64,000 nt of DNA from Pardosa pseudoannulata. Taxonomy: Eukaryota; Arthropoda; Arachnida; Araneae; Lycosidae. The stretch is from the NCBI GenBank assembly GCA_032207245.1, contig CM063504.1, positions 23,605,991 through 23,669,990 of the forward strand, in the 5' to 3' direction. A model generated the notes under the pieces. It worked only from the letters and a program-made list of their open reading frames with translations, did not search any database and was not told where the DNA came from. Each line of letters starts with the position of its first letter. Within the stretch, counting starts at the first letter, position 1. The position numbers and the translations under genes were made by a program. Positions 26,464 through 37,696 of the stretch are shown here, in pieces.

Positions 26464-28985
26464 ACAAAAATATTTATAATTAAGCATCATTTGTGAATAG
26501 GACTTATTAAAGATTTTAAAATCATATTCAAATTTTCAAATAAAACTAACTTTGAAAACTAGTCACATTTTTAAACATATTCCCAGTTTTAACATATAGG
26601 AAAATATGAATTATTGTTTAATTTTTAATAGGTGATTATTTAGTAGATTATATAATAAATTTTCATGCTTTTTGCTTTTTATTACTTTTTTTTCCTGTAA
26701 TTAATTTAAGGTAATGAGAATTTAATGTTTACTTATCTTATTGGTTTTGTTATTTTTTAGAATTCATGAGTTTTCATGAAAACTTTCGTAATTAACTGAT
26801 AATTAGGTATATATAATTACAAACATAATTTAAGAAGAAGTGTAATTTACGTCCTTAGATACTTAAAATGAATTTAATATCAGCAATTAATTCATTAAAG
26901 AAACATAACATATAATTAACGCAGATAATAGTCTCATTTAATAAAGTGTTAGATGCTTGTAATACTGGTATATTTTTAAAGGAAGGAATCGAAAGTATAT
27001 TTTTAAAAATTTGTTTTTAAAGATAAATATATATTTATCAAGTTTTAATATTAAACACAGAATTTCTTTTACCAATTATAATAAATTGAAGCTTAATACT
27101 TAACTTGATTAAAAATAGGCCGGAATTGAGTTGTAAATAACTATATATTTGATATGTTTTGCATCAATATTTAAATTATTATGTATATCTTATGCCATTT
27201 ATTAAATCTATTACAATACAGTAAACGTTTTATAATTTAAATAAGCAGAAAATAAATTATTTTAAGTAGAATGATAATATACTTTTAGAACTATTACATT
27301 AAAATGAAATTGAAATAATGGGAAAATACTGTAAAATAAATGTAGTTATTATAGAAATATCTGATTTTAAGAATACCGAGAAAAGAAAATGGTAAATAAA
27401 AGAGAAAAAAAATCAAAAATTCTAAATAGTATAGCATTATAAAGAGAAATGAAAAAATAGTTTATTTTTGTGGAATATAGAATGAACACGTTCTCTGTTT
27501 TTTTGCCCTATTTATTCTTTCTTAGTACTTTCTCTTTTTTGTGCTTCAAATTTATATCTTGAATTTTTCCAGCTAAAAATAGTTTTAGAAGTTATCTTCA
27601 AAACGTCTAATGTAAGATGTTAATTAACCTGAACTGAAAATTAGATATAGAATGCTCTCAAATACAGTTTCTGAAAGTTTAGATATTTAAAATGTGGAGC
27701 AGTCTGAACCACTAATTTAAAGGGTTCAAAATTTGTGACCCATATCCTCTCTAAATTAGAAATAGAAGATTTTAGAAATTGAATTTTGGAAATACTATAG
27801 AAGAATTTCGAGCAAGTGACATAAAAGACCTTAAATGGCAGTGCTGGTGTCATGGTTCAAAGTCCGAAAATACCAAGAGAAAGTGTTGTCTACCTGGATA
27901 GTTTATAAGGATAGTGACCATATAACAGTGTTACACATGAGTGGAACCAAAACTTAAATACATTATGGGCTAAAAATAAAAAGTATTATTTTCCTTTTAT
28001 TAATAGACAATAATAAGACAAAAATTCATTATAAGACTTTTAAAATGGTTTCTAATGACTATAATTTAACTTTTCACTACAGAAATAATGGGCAAATTAT
28101 ACAATTGTAAAATAAAAATAAAATGCATGACGTTTATTATAGTCAGTAAGGATTAATTATTGGATGTTTCATGAAAGTAAATTGTGTTGAAAACGCATTT
28201 TAATTCGATAATGAATAACACGGAATCCGATTTACTTTAAAGAGATAAATTAAAAGAGCTTAAGATTACAAACAACATGGTTAATAAAAAAACATAAGTA
28301 ACTTATTGCAATAAATTATAGCATAGTAAATATAATCACTTCCTGAATCACTATTCTATGTCTTTCCACAGATTATGAATAACAGAAAGAATTTTTTATC
28401 AGATGATTACAAACAGGATGTTAAAGTATATCCTGTTATATATAAAGGCTTAACCCCCAAGTTGCAAGTAAAATTCTTAAAAACAATAATATATCCAATT
28501 TTTTTTCAAATCCTACTAATTTAGTTTGGCTCTTTAATGGCAGATTATATCTAAAATTAAAAGAATAAGAATAATAGAATATTTCTATTTGAAGATTAAG
28601 ATACAGAACTTTAAAAGAATGTATGAAACATAAGCTTAAACGAGTTATAATATAAATTACTGTAATGTTGGATAGATAAGACATCCAGCTTATACACTAC
28701 ACGCGTGTTAACTGAACTAAAAATAGTTCATTGGAGAAGTCGTTATTACATATACACCACACAAGTGATAGTTTACAAAACGAAAATAAAATTTGATCGG
28801 ATGATAGTCCTGTAAAAAGTTTTTAATTCCCATACTTAAATAAATACTTTTGCTTAAAGCGAATTTTAATTTTTGAATCTGATACTGTCTTTGCTCTACT
28901 GTCCATTTATACAAATTGTCTTCTAAAGAAAACCTTTTCGTAAAGAACTTTCTAAGAACCGGAGTTGTTCTAATCTTAGGCCTTT
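26464..28985. other. AT-rich region, nothing recognised
   Basis: Very AT-rich. The minus-strand open frames at 27641-28914 are unsupported. Confidence 0.45.
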
Positions 28986-29270
28986 TCTATATTTTTTTGG
29001 GCTGGGTTATGGCCAAAAGTGTAGAACTCGTCCTTGCAGTACTGGAGTAGCGGGTTTGAATCCAGGAACTGGAAATTATGCGTATGGACTTTCTGAATAC
29101 AAAAGCTTTTCGGAATGGCAAAATTTAGTATCTCCGCACACCATTGTCTACACACATCACCTCTGCATTTGCATAAGAATAACATTCGTTGTTACCGTAT
29201 ATCAATCTACACAGAATTGTTGCTGCACAACACAAAATGAAAAAAATGTCCAAAATGAATTAATTGCGTA
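28986..29270 (+). mobile_element. Possible tRNA-derived element
   Basis: GGTTATGGCCAAAAGTGTAG resembles an A box region and GCGGGTTTGAATCCAGG a B box, about 50 bp apart as in tRNA-derived SINEs. The body does not match the other families here and no target duplication was found. Confidence 0.35.
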
Positions 29271-29355
29271 ATAGAATCACATTTTTGGTTCGGTATCATT
29301 TGGAGCTCTAGAGCCTAACGTAAAATTTCTCAAATTTTCTTCTACGGAACCCTAG

Positions 29356-29541
29356 GCCGAACGATGGCCAATTGGTTAGCATGCTGGCCTTCGGTACCGG
29401 AGTTCGTGGGTTCAAATCCCACTGTGACATGGATGTTCGTAGCCGTTCAGAATTGGCTTTAAGCTGTAGGTCCCGGTCTCATTAGCCCTCGTCTTTCAAA
29501 AAGTAGACCGTAGCACACCAAACTAAAACCTAAATCTAAAC
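29356..29541 (+). mobile_element. tRNA-derived SINE with target-site duplication
   Basis: Head GCCGAACGATGGCCAATTGG (A-box region), B box GGGTTCAAATCCC, conserved body through GTCTCATTAGCCCTCG and CGTAGCAC, and an (AAACC)n-like tail. CTACGGAACCCTAG before (29342-29355) and CTACGGAACCTAG after (29542-29554) are the target duplication. Confidence 0.9.
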
Positions 29542-29554
29542 CTACGGAACCTAG

Positions 29555-29927
29555 AGTACTGTAAAAACACTACAGTCTCCAGTAGTTTCTTGAAACATCA
29601 TTAAGCCCCATTGAAATTTTAAATAAATATGTAATTTTATTCTCTAATCCCTAACATAGAAGTAATAATAGTAAAACCAAGCGAGAAATATAAATTAAGG
29701 AAACAGAAAAGTGATGTTACAAAGAATTATATCACAAGCAATAGTACAGCAGAAGAAGGGGTGAACTATTTTTAAATGTATTTATCAATATTTTACTTGT
29801 ATCATTTCTTTAAAAAATGTTCTTGCTTTCACGTCACTTTTTGTAGGTGTTATCTACATTTTTATAATGCTTTATACAATTTAATTTTTATGCTTTTATC
29901 TAACCAGTGATAAATAATACGCTCTTT
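29555..29927. other. AT-rich spacer between two SINEs
   Basis: No supported feature. Confidence 0.4.
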
Positions 29928-30108
29928 GGTTTGGTTTGGAGAGCTACGGTCTACTTTTTGCAACACGAGGGCTAATGAGACCGAGACCTACTGCTTAAAA
30001 CCTATTCCGAACGGCTACGAACATCCATTCGAACCCACGAACTCTGGTTCCGCCTCTGGTTCCGCCCTGTGTAAGGCCAGCACCCTAACCAATCGACCAT
30101 CGTTCGGC
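29928..30108 (-). mobile_element. tRNA-derived SINE with internal 12-bp duplication
   Basis: Minus-strand copy ending in the head GCCGAACGATGG. Flanks AATACGCTCTTT (29916-29927) and AATACTCTCTTT (30109-30120) are the target duplication. The segment CTCTGGTTCCGC is duplicated near 30040-30066, beside the B box. Open frames on both strands here come from the SINE. Confidence 0.88.
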
Positions 30109-30299
30109 AATACTCTCTTTGTTTCTCTCGAAGAAATATTAATACAGAGGTTCCATTCCTACATACGTGGAAAGCAAAGGATTCCGTGGAATAAAATTTT
30201 ATAATTACCACACGTCTACACGAGTGCTAATGATACGGAGATCTACTGCCGAAAGACTACGTACCGTTCAACAATAGAAACAGGGGAAGATGTTCAGTT

Positions 30300-30930
30300 T
30301 AAAATATTTTTGAATTCGTAAAAAATTCCTTAAGATACTCGGAAAATGTTAAATTATAACTTTTCAACCCGTATATTGTATTATCTACCCAAAAATTGTA
30401 GTTTGTTGTACTAGAAATAATCCGTAATTAAATCTTTTATTAAGGCTTAGATTATATAGTTAACTAGAAATTTTCCGAACAATGGTCTAGGAGAATGTGT
30501 TTAATTCTAATATTCGGCAATGTTCCTTGTATGTTTTTATAAACGTCCCCGCAATAAATGTTAAATTAATATCATGACAATTTTAATATTCTCTTTTTGA
30601 TATTTTGTTACAATAGAAAAAACTATTTTCAGTAAAAAGCCCCATATAGTTTGAATTCGTAACAGGAAAAAACATTCCTTAAGATGCGCGGAGAATGTGA
30701 ACTTATAACTTTTCAACCCGTATATTGTATTATCTATCCAAAATATAGTTTGGTTAAATTATAGGTAGGCTTAGATTGTATAGTTAACAAAAATTTTCGT
30801 AACAATGCCCTAGGAGAATGTATTTAATTCTAATGTTGGGCAATGTTCTTTGTATGTTTTTATAAACGTTCCCGCTATGAAAGTTAAATTAATATCACGA
30901 CAATCTTAAAAATATCTTTTTGATATCTGT
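30300..30930 (+). repeat. Diverged direct duplication, 340-bp period
   Basis: GAATTCGTAA starts at 30312 and 30652, and both copies continue through CTTTTCAACCCGTATATTGTATTATCTA (two parts), TAGGAGAATGT and TTTATAAACGT. Two units, about 85-90% alike in the best blocks. Confidence 0.88.
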
Positions 30931-30972
30931 ATACAATTATATAATAATAAAATTACAATTTCAATTTTAAAC

Positions 30973-31152
30973 AGGTTTGGTCTGGTTTTGAAGCGTTACG
31001 GTTTACTGTTTCCTACACGAAGGCTAATCAGATTGCAATCTATTGCTTAAAGCAGAATCCGAATGGCTACGAACTTCAATGACTTCAGTGGGATTTAAAC
31101 TTGCGAACTCCAGTACTGAAAAACAGTGTCTTACCCATTCGGCGATCGTTTG
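30973..31152 (-). mobile_element. tRNA-derived SINE, old copy
   Basis: Tail-side GGTTTGGTCTGG, body GAAGGCTAATCAGATTG and head GGCGATCGTTTG align with the family at moderate identity. It contains an extra ACTTCAATG-like duplication around 31072-31090. Confidence 0.75.
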
Positions 31153-31589
31153 AATTGAATTTTTTTAATAGTAACATAAAAAATAAAATGTAAATGAAAT
31201 ATAATATAAGGTAATATCTGTTAAATTTATTAATTTGTGTTTTAAATACTAAACATGTTTTTCATTTAAGCATTGTTAGTCATTAATATTCTAGCAAATC
31301 TTCATCTCTTTATAAGAGAGCAACCACAAAAGAGCTAGTAATTTATTTATTGCTATTTATTTTAATTTTAAAAAATGCTTAATATCATTGCTTTATGTTT
31401 ATCCTTTTGCGGCTTTCATTACCCACGAATCCCCGAATTACATTTTATATTCTACATATCCCGTCAAATCTAACACGGACCCCTTTAGGTTCGCACAAAA
31501 ACCTTTTGAAATCACTACATTAGAATAAGTAATTTTAATGTTTTTGAACAATAATTTTGAATGAAATACTAGATACAGTATTATTTTTT
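31153..31589. other. AT-rich spacer
   Basis: No supported feature. Confidence 0.4.
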
Positions 31590-31620
31590 GTATATATATA
31601 TATATGTATATATATGTATG

Positions 31621-31676
<56 letters not shown>
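31590..31676. repeat. (TA)n microsatellite with TATG variants
   Basis: Ends at the border of the solo LTR. Confidence 0.95.
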
Positions 31677-31679
<3 letters not shown>

Positions 31680-31975
31680 TGATCCAGTGTTAAGGCGAAT
31701 GGAAAACAGTCTTTCTCGATAATAATAAGTTTATTAAATCATAGTTCTATTTGAAAGCAACTTGCGCCATTTTTATTTTTTTGTAGAAGACAAGCATAGA
31801 GTCTGTTGACAGTTCCATGTCCACTAGCCAACTAACTGTTATCTGTTTGCAATCTCATCAAATTGTTCCAAAATGCTTCCGCCTAACCAGACTATCTTAA
31901 AAGATTATAAAAGAGTTCCCTTTTTAAAATCGCTTGTAACTCACGTAACTTCTAATTACCACTTTTTTAGACCTG

Positions 31976-31978
<3 letters not shown>
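31677..31978 (-). mobile_element. Solo LTR, (TA)n-bracketed family, copy 3
   Basis: On the minus strand begins TGTCAGGTCTAAAAAAGTGG and ends AACACTGGATCATGA; AATAAA lies near the 3' end (minus, about 31731). (TA)n is on one side and (CA)n(TA)n on the other. Same family as 14284-14597 and 18166-18497. Confidence 0.65.
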
Positions 31979-32496
<518 letters not shown>

Positions 32497-32639
32497 TTGT
32501 GCGTTGTAATACCCTTTAGATACAATACGTGCAGTGCAAATTCAAAATAAAGAATCGGACATAGTAAAATTACGTCAAAGCCTGTAATAGTATATTTTAG
32601 TTCTCTATTCATCCAACTACAGAAGTCGAGTGAAGAAGT

Positions 32640-33010
32640 GTTCGTGATCCAACCTGCTTGTTACGACGGAAATACCCCATTCGCTTTCGCATTAAATTAT
32701 ATAATTACGGGTTGTAGGAATTAATTGTAGGCTAGACCGTCTTTTCCTCGCTTCCTGCTCTGTAAGCTCTGAAATTTATTTCTGGGATGCGCTAAAACGA
32801 GAGTGCAACGATTTTTCACTCCAGTTCCGGATTGCGGGGATTATGAGATGAGCGGATATCTTCCGTAAAGCCCGAGACAGACTATTAATTAAGCTCACAT
32901 CAAGATTGTGGATGAGAATAGTTAAAGACGTGAGAAATTTGTCTAATTGCATTACCGAGTGCCTCGGTAAAATTCAGTCCGTAAAATGATTAATTAATAG
33001 ATTAAATCTT
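32640..33010. promoter_or_regulatory. Candidate cis-regulatory or conserved non-coding block
   Basis: Not repetitive within the window and less AT-rich than its neighbours. It contains several homeodomain-type cores (ATTAATTAA near 32884 and 32992) and a perfect hairpin TTACCGAG-TGC-CTCGGTAA (32952-32970). No open frame of note. Function is inferred only from composition and motifs. Confidence 0.25.
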
Positions 33011-33020
33011 TTAAACGAAA

Positions 33021-33550
33021 CGTGTGATTACACTGCCAATTATTTACTACCAATAATAAAAAAATTCTTGTTTAAGTAAATTTGTGAGAGAATGATTATT
33101 ATGACATATCGAACCAATAATAGTGAATTTTGAGGTTTTATTGGTAATATTCTAGCAAACGTTAATCCAAGATTCATTATTTTTCTCAAAATGCATTTAT
33201 GTTTATTATGTTTATTATATGAAACGTACTTGAATTTGTATTATAACCTGATTTCACGTATATTAATTTTAATTTAAAAATCAGCATTATTTTATTTACC
33301 ACAAGTTTTAATTTAAAATGGGAAGAAGGTTTAGTTCTCATGTAAAAGAAATAAGTTATTGATATAGAATTATATAAAGTAGATACTAGTGTTCATATTT
33401 AATCAGAACATGTTTATTTAGCAGAAGAATAGCATTAAAATTTAATGTTAAACTTCTAATGAAAGTTTAAATACTTAAAATTAAGCCTATTTTTTATTAA
33501 AATATAAGTTATCCGTTATATAACGAAGGATAGTAATTAGATAAATGTAA
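33021..33550. other. AT-rich spacer
   Basis: No supported feature. Confidence 0.4.
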
Positions 33551-33720
33551 TGGTTTGGTGTGCTACGGTCTACATTTTGCAACACGAGGGCTAATGAGAC
33601 CGGGACCTACAGCTTAAAGCCGATCCCGAAAGGTTACGAACACCCATGCCACTTTGGTATTAAAACCCACGAACTCCGGTACCGAAGGACAGCACCCTAA
33701 CCAATCGGCTATCGTTCGGC
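33551..33720 (-). mobile_element. tRNA-derived SINE
   Basis: Full-length minus-strand copy from TGGTTTGGTGTGCTACGG to the head GCCGAACGATAG. Flanks AGATAAATGTAA (33539-33550) and AGAAAAATATGA (33721-33732) may be a decayed target duplication. Confidence 0.88.
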
Positions 33721-33732
33721 AGAAAAATATGA

Positions 33733-34829
33733 TGAAAATAAAGGTTACTATTTCTATTTATTGTACTATTTTCTGACTTTCATATCTATTGACGTTAATA
33801 TGCTATCTTTTTAAATAAAAACAGTAATAGTTTAAATAGTAATAACAGTGCAACAGTATTAACCTATATTATATTGATATTATATAATTATATTAATTTA
33901 CTATAGTAGCATATTTAGCAACATGACTCTTATAAATACAAGAAAGCGCATATGTCTAAGAAAAAAGATATTTTAAAGAAAACTGGAAAGAAGATTACGC
34001 TTCCACAGATAAAATGGTAAAACTGTCTGTCTAATTTGTAATTTAACAGTCAATATATTTAAAGTAGTAAATTGATAATGTGATTATGTATAATTACATA
34101 CCAAATTTACGACTCAATATTTGACAAAATTTGAGTTACAAATTTACAAAAAAAAAGTAAAATCATCAAAATTTTCAATAAATAAGAAAGTCATTATGTC
34201 AACATTAACTAAAAATAACAATACCGTAGCATAAAATAGTTTTAAAATAGTGTGAAATATTGCTCGGACAAAAAAAATTATATACCGATAAGATTTTTAT
34301 TACACAAAATGTTACTCGTACAGTTAAGACACTAGATCCAAATAATATCATACCTTAAAAATTAATTAGCAACATTTCAGTTACACAGCATAGAGTTGAA
34401 AGTCGAATCTCAGAAATAAAAGTATATTATCTAAATTACGTGACGGTATAGTTAATTTAAAAGCACTTAGCTTAGCACTCAATGAATTAACTGATATTAC
34501 TGATCAGTTTCAAACACCGGTTCTTAATCGGTTAGTGTTGTAGATGAAGTAATGCGAAAAGATTTATTAGACTAATAGCATTGAAATTACTACTCGTGGC
34601 GTAGAGATATGAAGAAAACTTTATATAAAGCACTAAAAAATTTCACAAAGATAAGTTAATAAGCAATGTTTATGAACATTCACAATTGATGGTGCATGAG
34701 TAATGGTGAAAAATATGTAGGGTTATGAAAGCAAGAGGATGAAAACATTATGGATTTTATTTCAATACATTGTATTGTGTATCAGGAAAATCTTACTGAA
34801 AAAAATATTTGAGCATATATTTAGATGGG
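33733..34829. other. AT-rich region, nothing recognised
   Basis: No coding frame, tail or terminal repeat seen. Confidence 0.4.
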
Positions 34830-35300
34830 GCATGTGGCGTCACTCTTCAATGTTAACCACTTTCACCATGGTTGCATCTTCTGCTCTGTGACATGCAAAT
34901 TTCACCATGTGGGGTGAGCTGGACGATGGCCGATTGGTTAGGGTGCTGGCATTCGGTACCGGAGTTCGTGGGTTCGAATCCCACATTGGCATGGATGTTC
35001 GTAGCCGTTCGGAATCGGCTTTAAGCTGTAGGTCCCGGTCTCATTAGCCCTTGTGTTGCAAAAAGTAGACCGTAGCACTCCAAACCAAACCAAACCAGTT
35101 CACCATGTGGGAAATGCAAATTTCCGGAGTGAAGAAGATGCCAGAAATTTTCCCGACGGGTATAAATACCCAGCACCAACCGCTATATAGTAGCAGCGGC
35201 AGTTAGAAGTGATTAGGTCGTTTTGCTGCGCTAATGTAAATTCTGTATATATCTTGTAAATAAAAAGTGGTAGATAAGTCTTATGGTCTTTTTCCACTTT
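34830..35300 (+). mobile_element. Probable solo LTR interrupted by a SINE
   Basis: After removing the SINE at 34914-35098, the sequence starts near TGTGGCGTCAC and contains a TATA box (GGGTATAAATACCC, about 35158-35171) and a polyadenylation signal (AATAAA at about 35260) in the order expected for an LTR. The exact 3' end is unclear; no terminal CA is obvious. The element type is inferred from this promoter and polyA layout. Confidence 0.4.
34914..35098 (+). mobile_element. tRNA-derived SINE with perfect 13-bp target duplication
   Basis: One of the best-preserved copies: ATGGCCGATTGGTTAGGG (A-box region), GGGTTCGAATCCC (B box), tail (CAAAC)n. Its head lacks the leading GCCGAACG found in other copies. 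TTCACCATGTGGG occurs at 34901-34913 and 35099-35111. Confidence 0.93.
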
Positions 35301-35707
35301 AGGCATTAAGATTGGAAATTTTATTTCAATTAACATAAAAAAACACCGTCAGTGTTTAAATTTCTTATAGCATTGATTTCTATGAGCATAGGATTTATTA
35401 TTGCGCTGTATCGAGAGTAGCTGATTAACGTATGATGTATTTAACTGGTTTGTAGCTGAATTAAACTAATTTTCTTTTTAGGAGAAACAAAGCAATAATA
35501 TCGGCAATTAAACTATGAATTAAAGTTTTTCACCTATACGATTAAAAACGATTGAAAAAAGTAGAATGTTTCACTGAAAGGTAAATACAAGAATATTTCA
35601 GAATCAAATTAGACCACTTTTAGCTTTAAAAACGACTACAAATATTGGAAAACATTATAACAGAGCAGATATTCAATCACTCTCCAGTCTTAAAAAAATG
35701 GTAATCA
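35301..35707. other. AT-rich spacer
   Basis: No supported feature. Confidence 0.4.
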
Positions 35708-35711
35708 TTAA

Positions 35712-35910
35712 CCTTTTGAGGACTGGGGTATCAATATGCATGGTCTCTTAATTTGACTCAGAGTTACGGACGTATCAGTCATATATGGTACATTTAGTAG
35801 GAAATTCAATTAAAATTTCTTATTTCCAGATGCAAATTTTGTCAATACTTCAAAATCGACTAAATTAATTTTAAAGGTTTTGAATATATGATAAGCCCAT
35901 CCTCAAATGG
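35712..35910. mobile_element. piggyBac-type MITE, 199 bp
   Basis: Flanked by TTAA at 35708-35711 and 35911-35914. Ends are CCTTTTGAGGACTGGG and, inverted, CCATTTGAGGATGGGC: an imperfect terminal inverted repeat of about 16 bp. TTAA targets are characteristic of piggyBac elements. No coding. Confidence 0.7.
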
Positions 35911-35989
35911 TTAATTGCAAAACGATATAAAATGTCCTGATAAACAATTTTCATGAATGATTGAGGAGCATTAAAACCAGTGAAAACAT

Positions 35990-36870
35990 TTTGTTATATC
36001 AATTTGAAATTCATTTGTTTTTACAATAGATAAATTTTACTTTCTGAAACGGCAACAGGAGAATTGAAATTAATAGAGATTCAAAAAGATCAAGGTATCC
36101 ATACGTTCCATAAATCGGCAAAATCGATAAAGGAATTTTGGAAATGCATACCAAAAATTAAGCAAAAGAATATTTTTTAATGTAACATATCGGTTAGTAT
36201 CGACTTATCTACGATGAAATTTATTAAATCGAAGTTCCATTCATAGTTGACTAACCAGCATCAAAAAGAGTTAATAAGTTCAAAATGTAATCATCCGTCT
36301 AATTATAAACAATTAGTTTCTACTTTACAAATTTATTTACTTTGTAGTAGCGAAGAGTAAATACATTTTTTATACATATGTTCTGCTGTCATCATTAAGT
36401 AAAAAACGAAATAAGTAAACACTACTAAAAACTTTTGACGGATAATTTGAAGATTTAGTGCTATTTAAGTTTGCAATTGCATTTTTGTTAAATCCATTCG
36501 AAATTGATCTACTTTTTTTTCAATGAATAAATTTTTACTTCCTGAAATGGTAGCAGGAGAATTAGCATTAATAAAGAAAAAAAAAGCAAAGTCATCAAAT
36601 TTCCCATAAATCTGCAAAATTGGTTAATGAATATTGAATATGAATACCGAAAACTAAATTTTAAATGCAGTATATCACTTAGTAATTAACATATGGATCG
36701 ACATATAATGTTAAAGCATTGTAATCTACGATGAAATTTATTAAACTGGAGTTCCACTCAAAATTGACCAATTGGCACCAAAAAGAGTAAATAAATTCAA
36801 TTTCTAATTATAATTTTGTTTATATAAAATTAGTTTATACATTACAAATTTACTTACGTTTTAGAGAAGA
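35990..36870 (+). repeat. Diverged direct duplication, about 0.5-kb unit
   Basis: Anchors include GCAACAGGAGAATTG (36049) versus GTAGCAGGAGAATTA (36548) and TCTACGATGAAATTTATTAA at about 36206 and 36725. Two units, spacing 499-519 bp, separated by indels. Confidence 0.85.
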
Positions 36871-37581
36871 AAAAAACAAAGATTTTTGAAAAATATGTAA
36901 AAAATACCAAAATAAATATATTATTATTCTGAATTATTTTTTCTTGCCAAAAACTATAGGTTCAGTTCCCAAGAGTTTCAACTTTATCTTTTGCTGCAAT
37001 AAAGTCTGGTAAGATAAAAGCAGTAGGGCAATTACTTCAAAACTATTTGCTTTATATCATAATTTTTACTTCTCTAATAATTTTTACTAATTTTTACTAA
37101 TCTAGATAATAATGAATTATGATGCTTTTTTATCGTTACTTGAGTTATAACTAAACATGAAATGATAACAGATATTAAATAACAGAATCCACATACCTTA
37201 AACACTACTGTTTGATAGCTAGTGTATTCACATATATTACTAACAAGTCCAGAATAAACGGCGTTTAATATTGAACTGAACTGGTGGTTAAAATCCTAGC
37301 TATGAGATTGATACTGAAAAAAACTATGCCACAATTTCTTTCTTCTCTCAATTGGAGTTGGGGTTCAAGAACATTATCTCAACATGTAGACAAACCAGAA
37401 ATGTATAACTACCCACTTAACAGCATTAAGATTACTCCCGTCAGTATCTAATTGCATTTTCCATGTGGAAGGATTGTCATTTAGAAATAAAAAAGTTTGC
37501 CTTACTTTGTTAAAAAACAATACAACTCTCGCAAATTAAACTGAGGACAGAAATCATTACCGTGTTTTAAACAAGAGCGAT

Positions 37582-37588
<7 letters not shown>
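36871..37588. other. AT-rich spacer
   Basis: No supported feature. Confidence 0.4.

Positions 37589-37639
<51 letters not shown>
37589..37639. repeat. (TA)n microsatellite
   Basis: About 50 bp of pure TA. Confidence 0.95.
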
Positions 37640-37643
<4 letters not shown>

Positions 37644-37696
37644 TAAAGACAGAGAAAGAAAGAAAATATGCTCAGCTTGTGTCTGTAAATATATAT

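Noticed and set aside
29926..30211. 92- and 69-codon frames on both strands
   Set aside because: They lie within a SINE and its flank; the common SINE has no protein-coding role.
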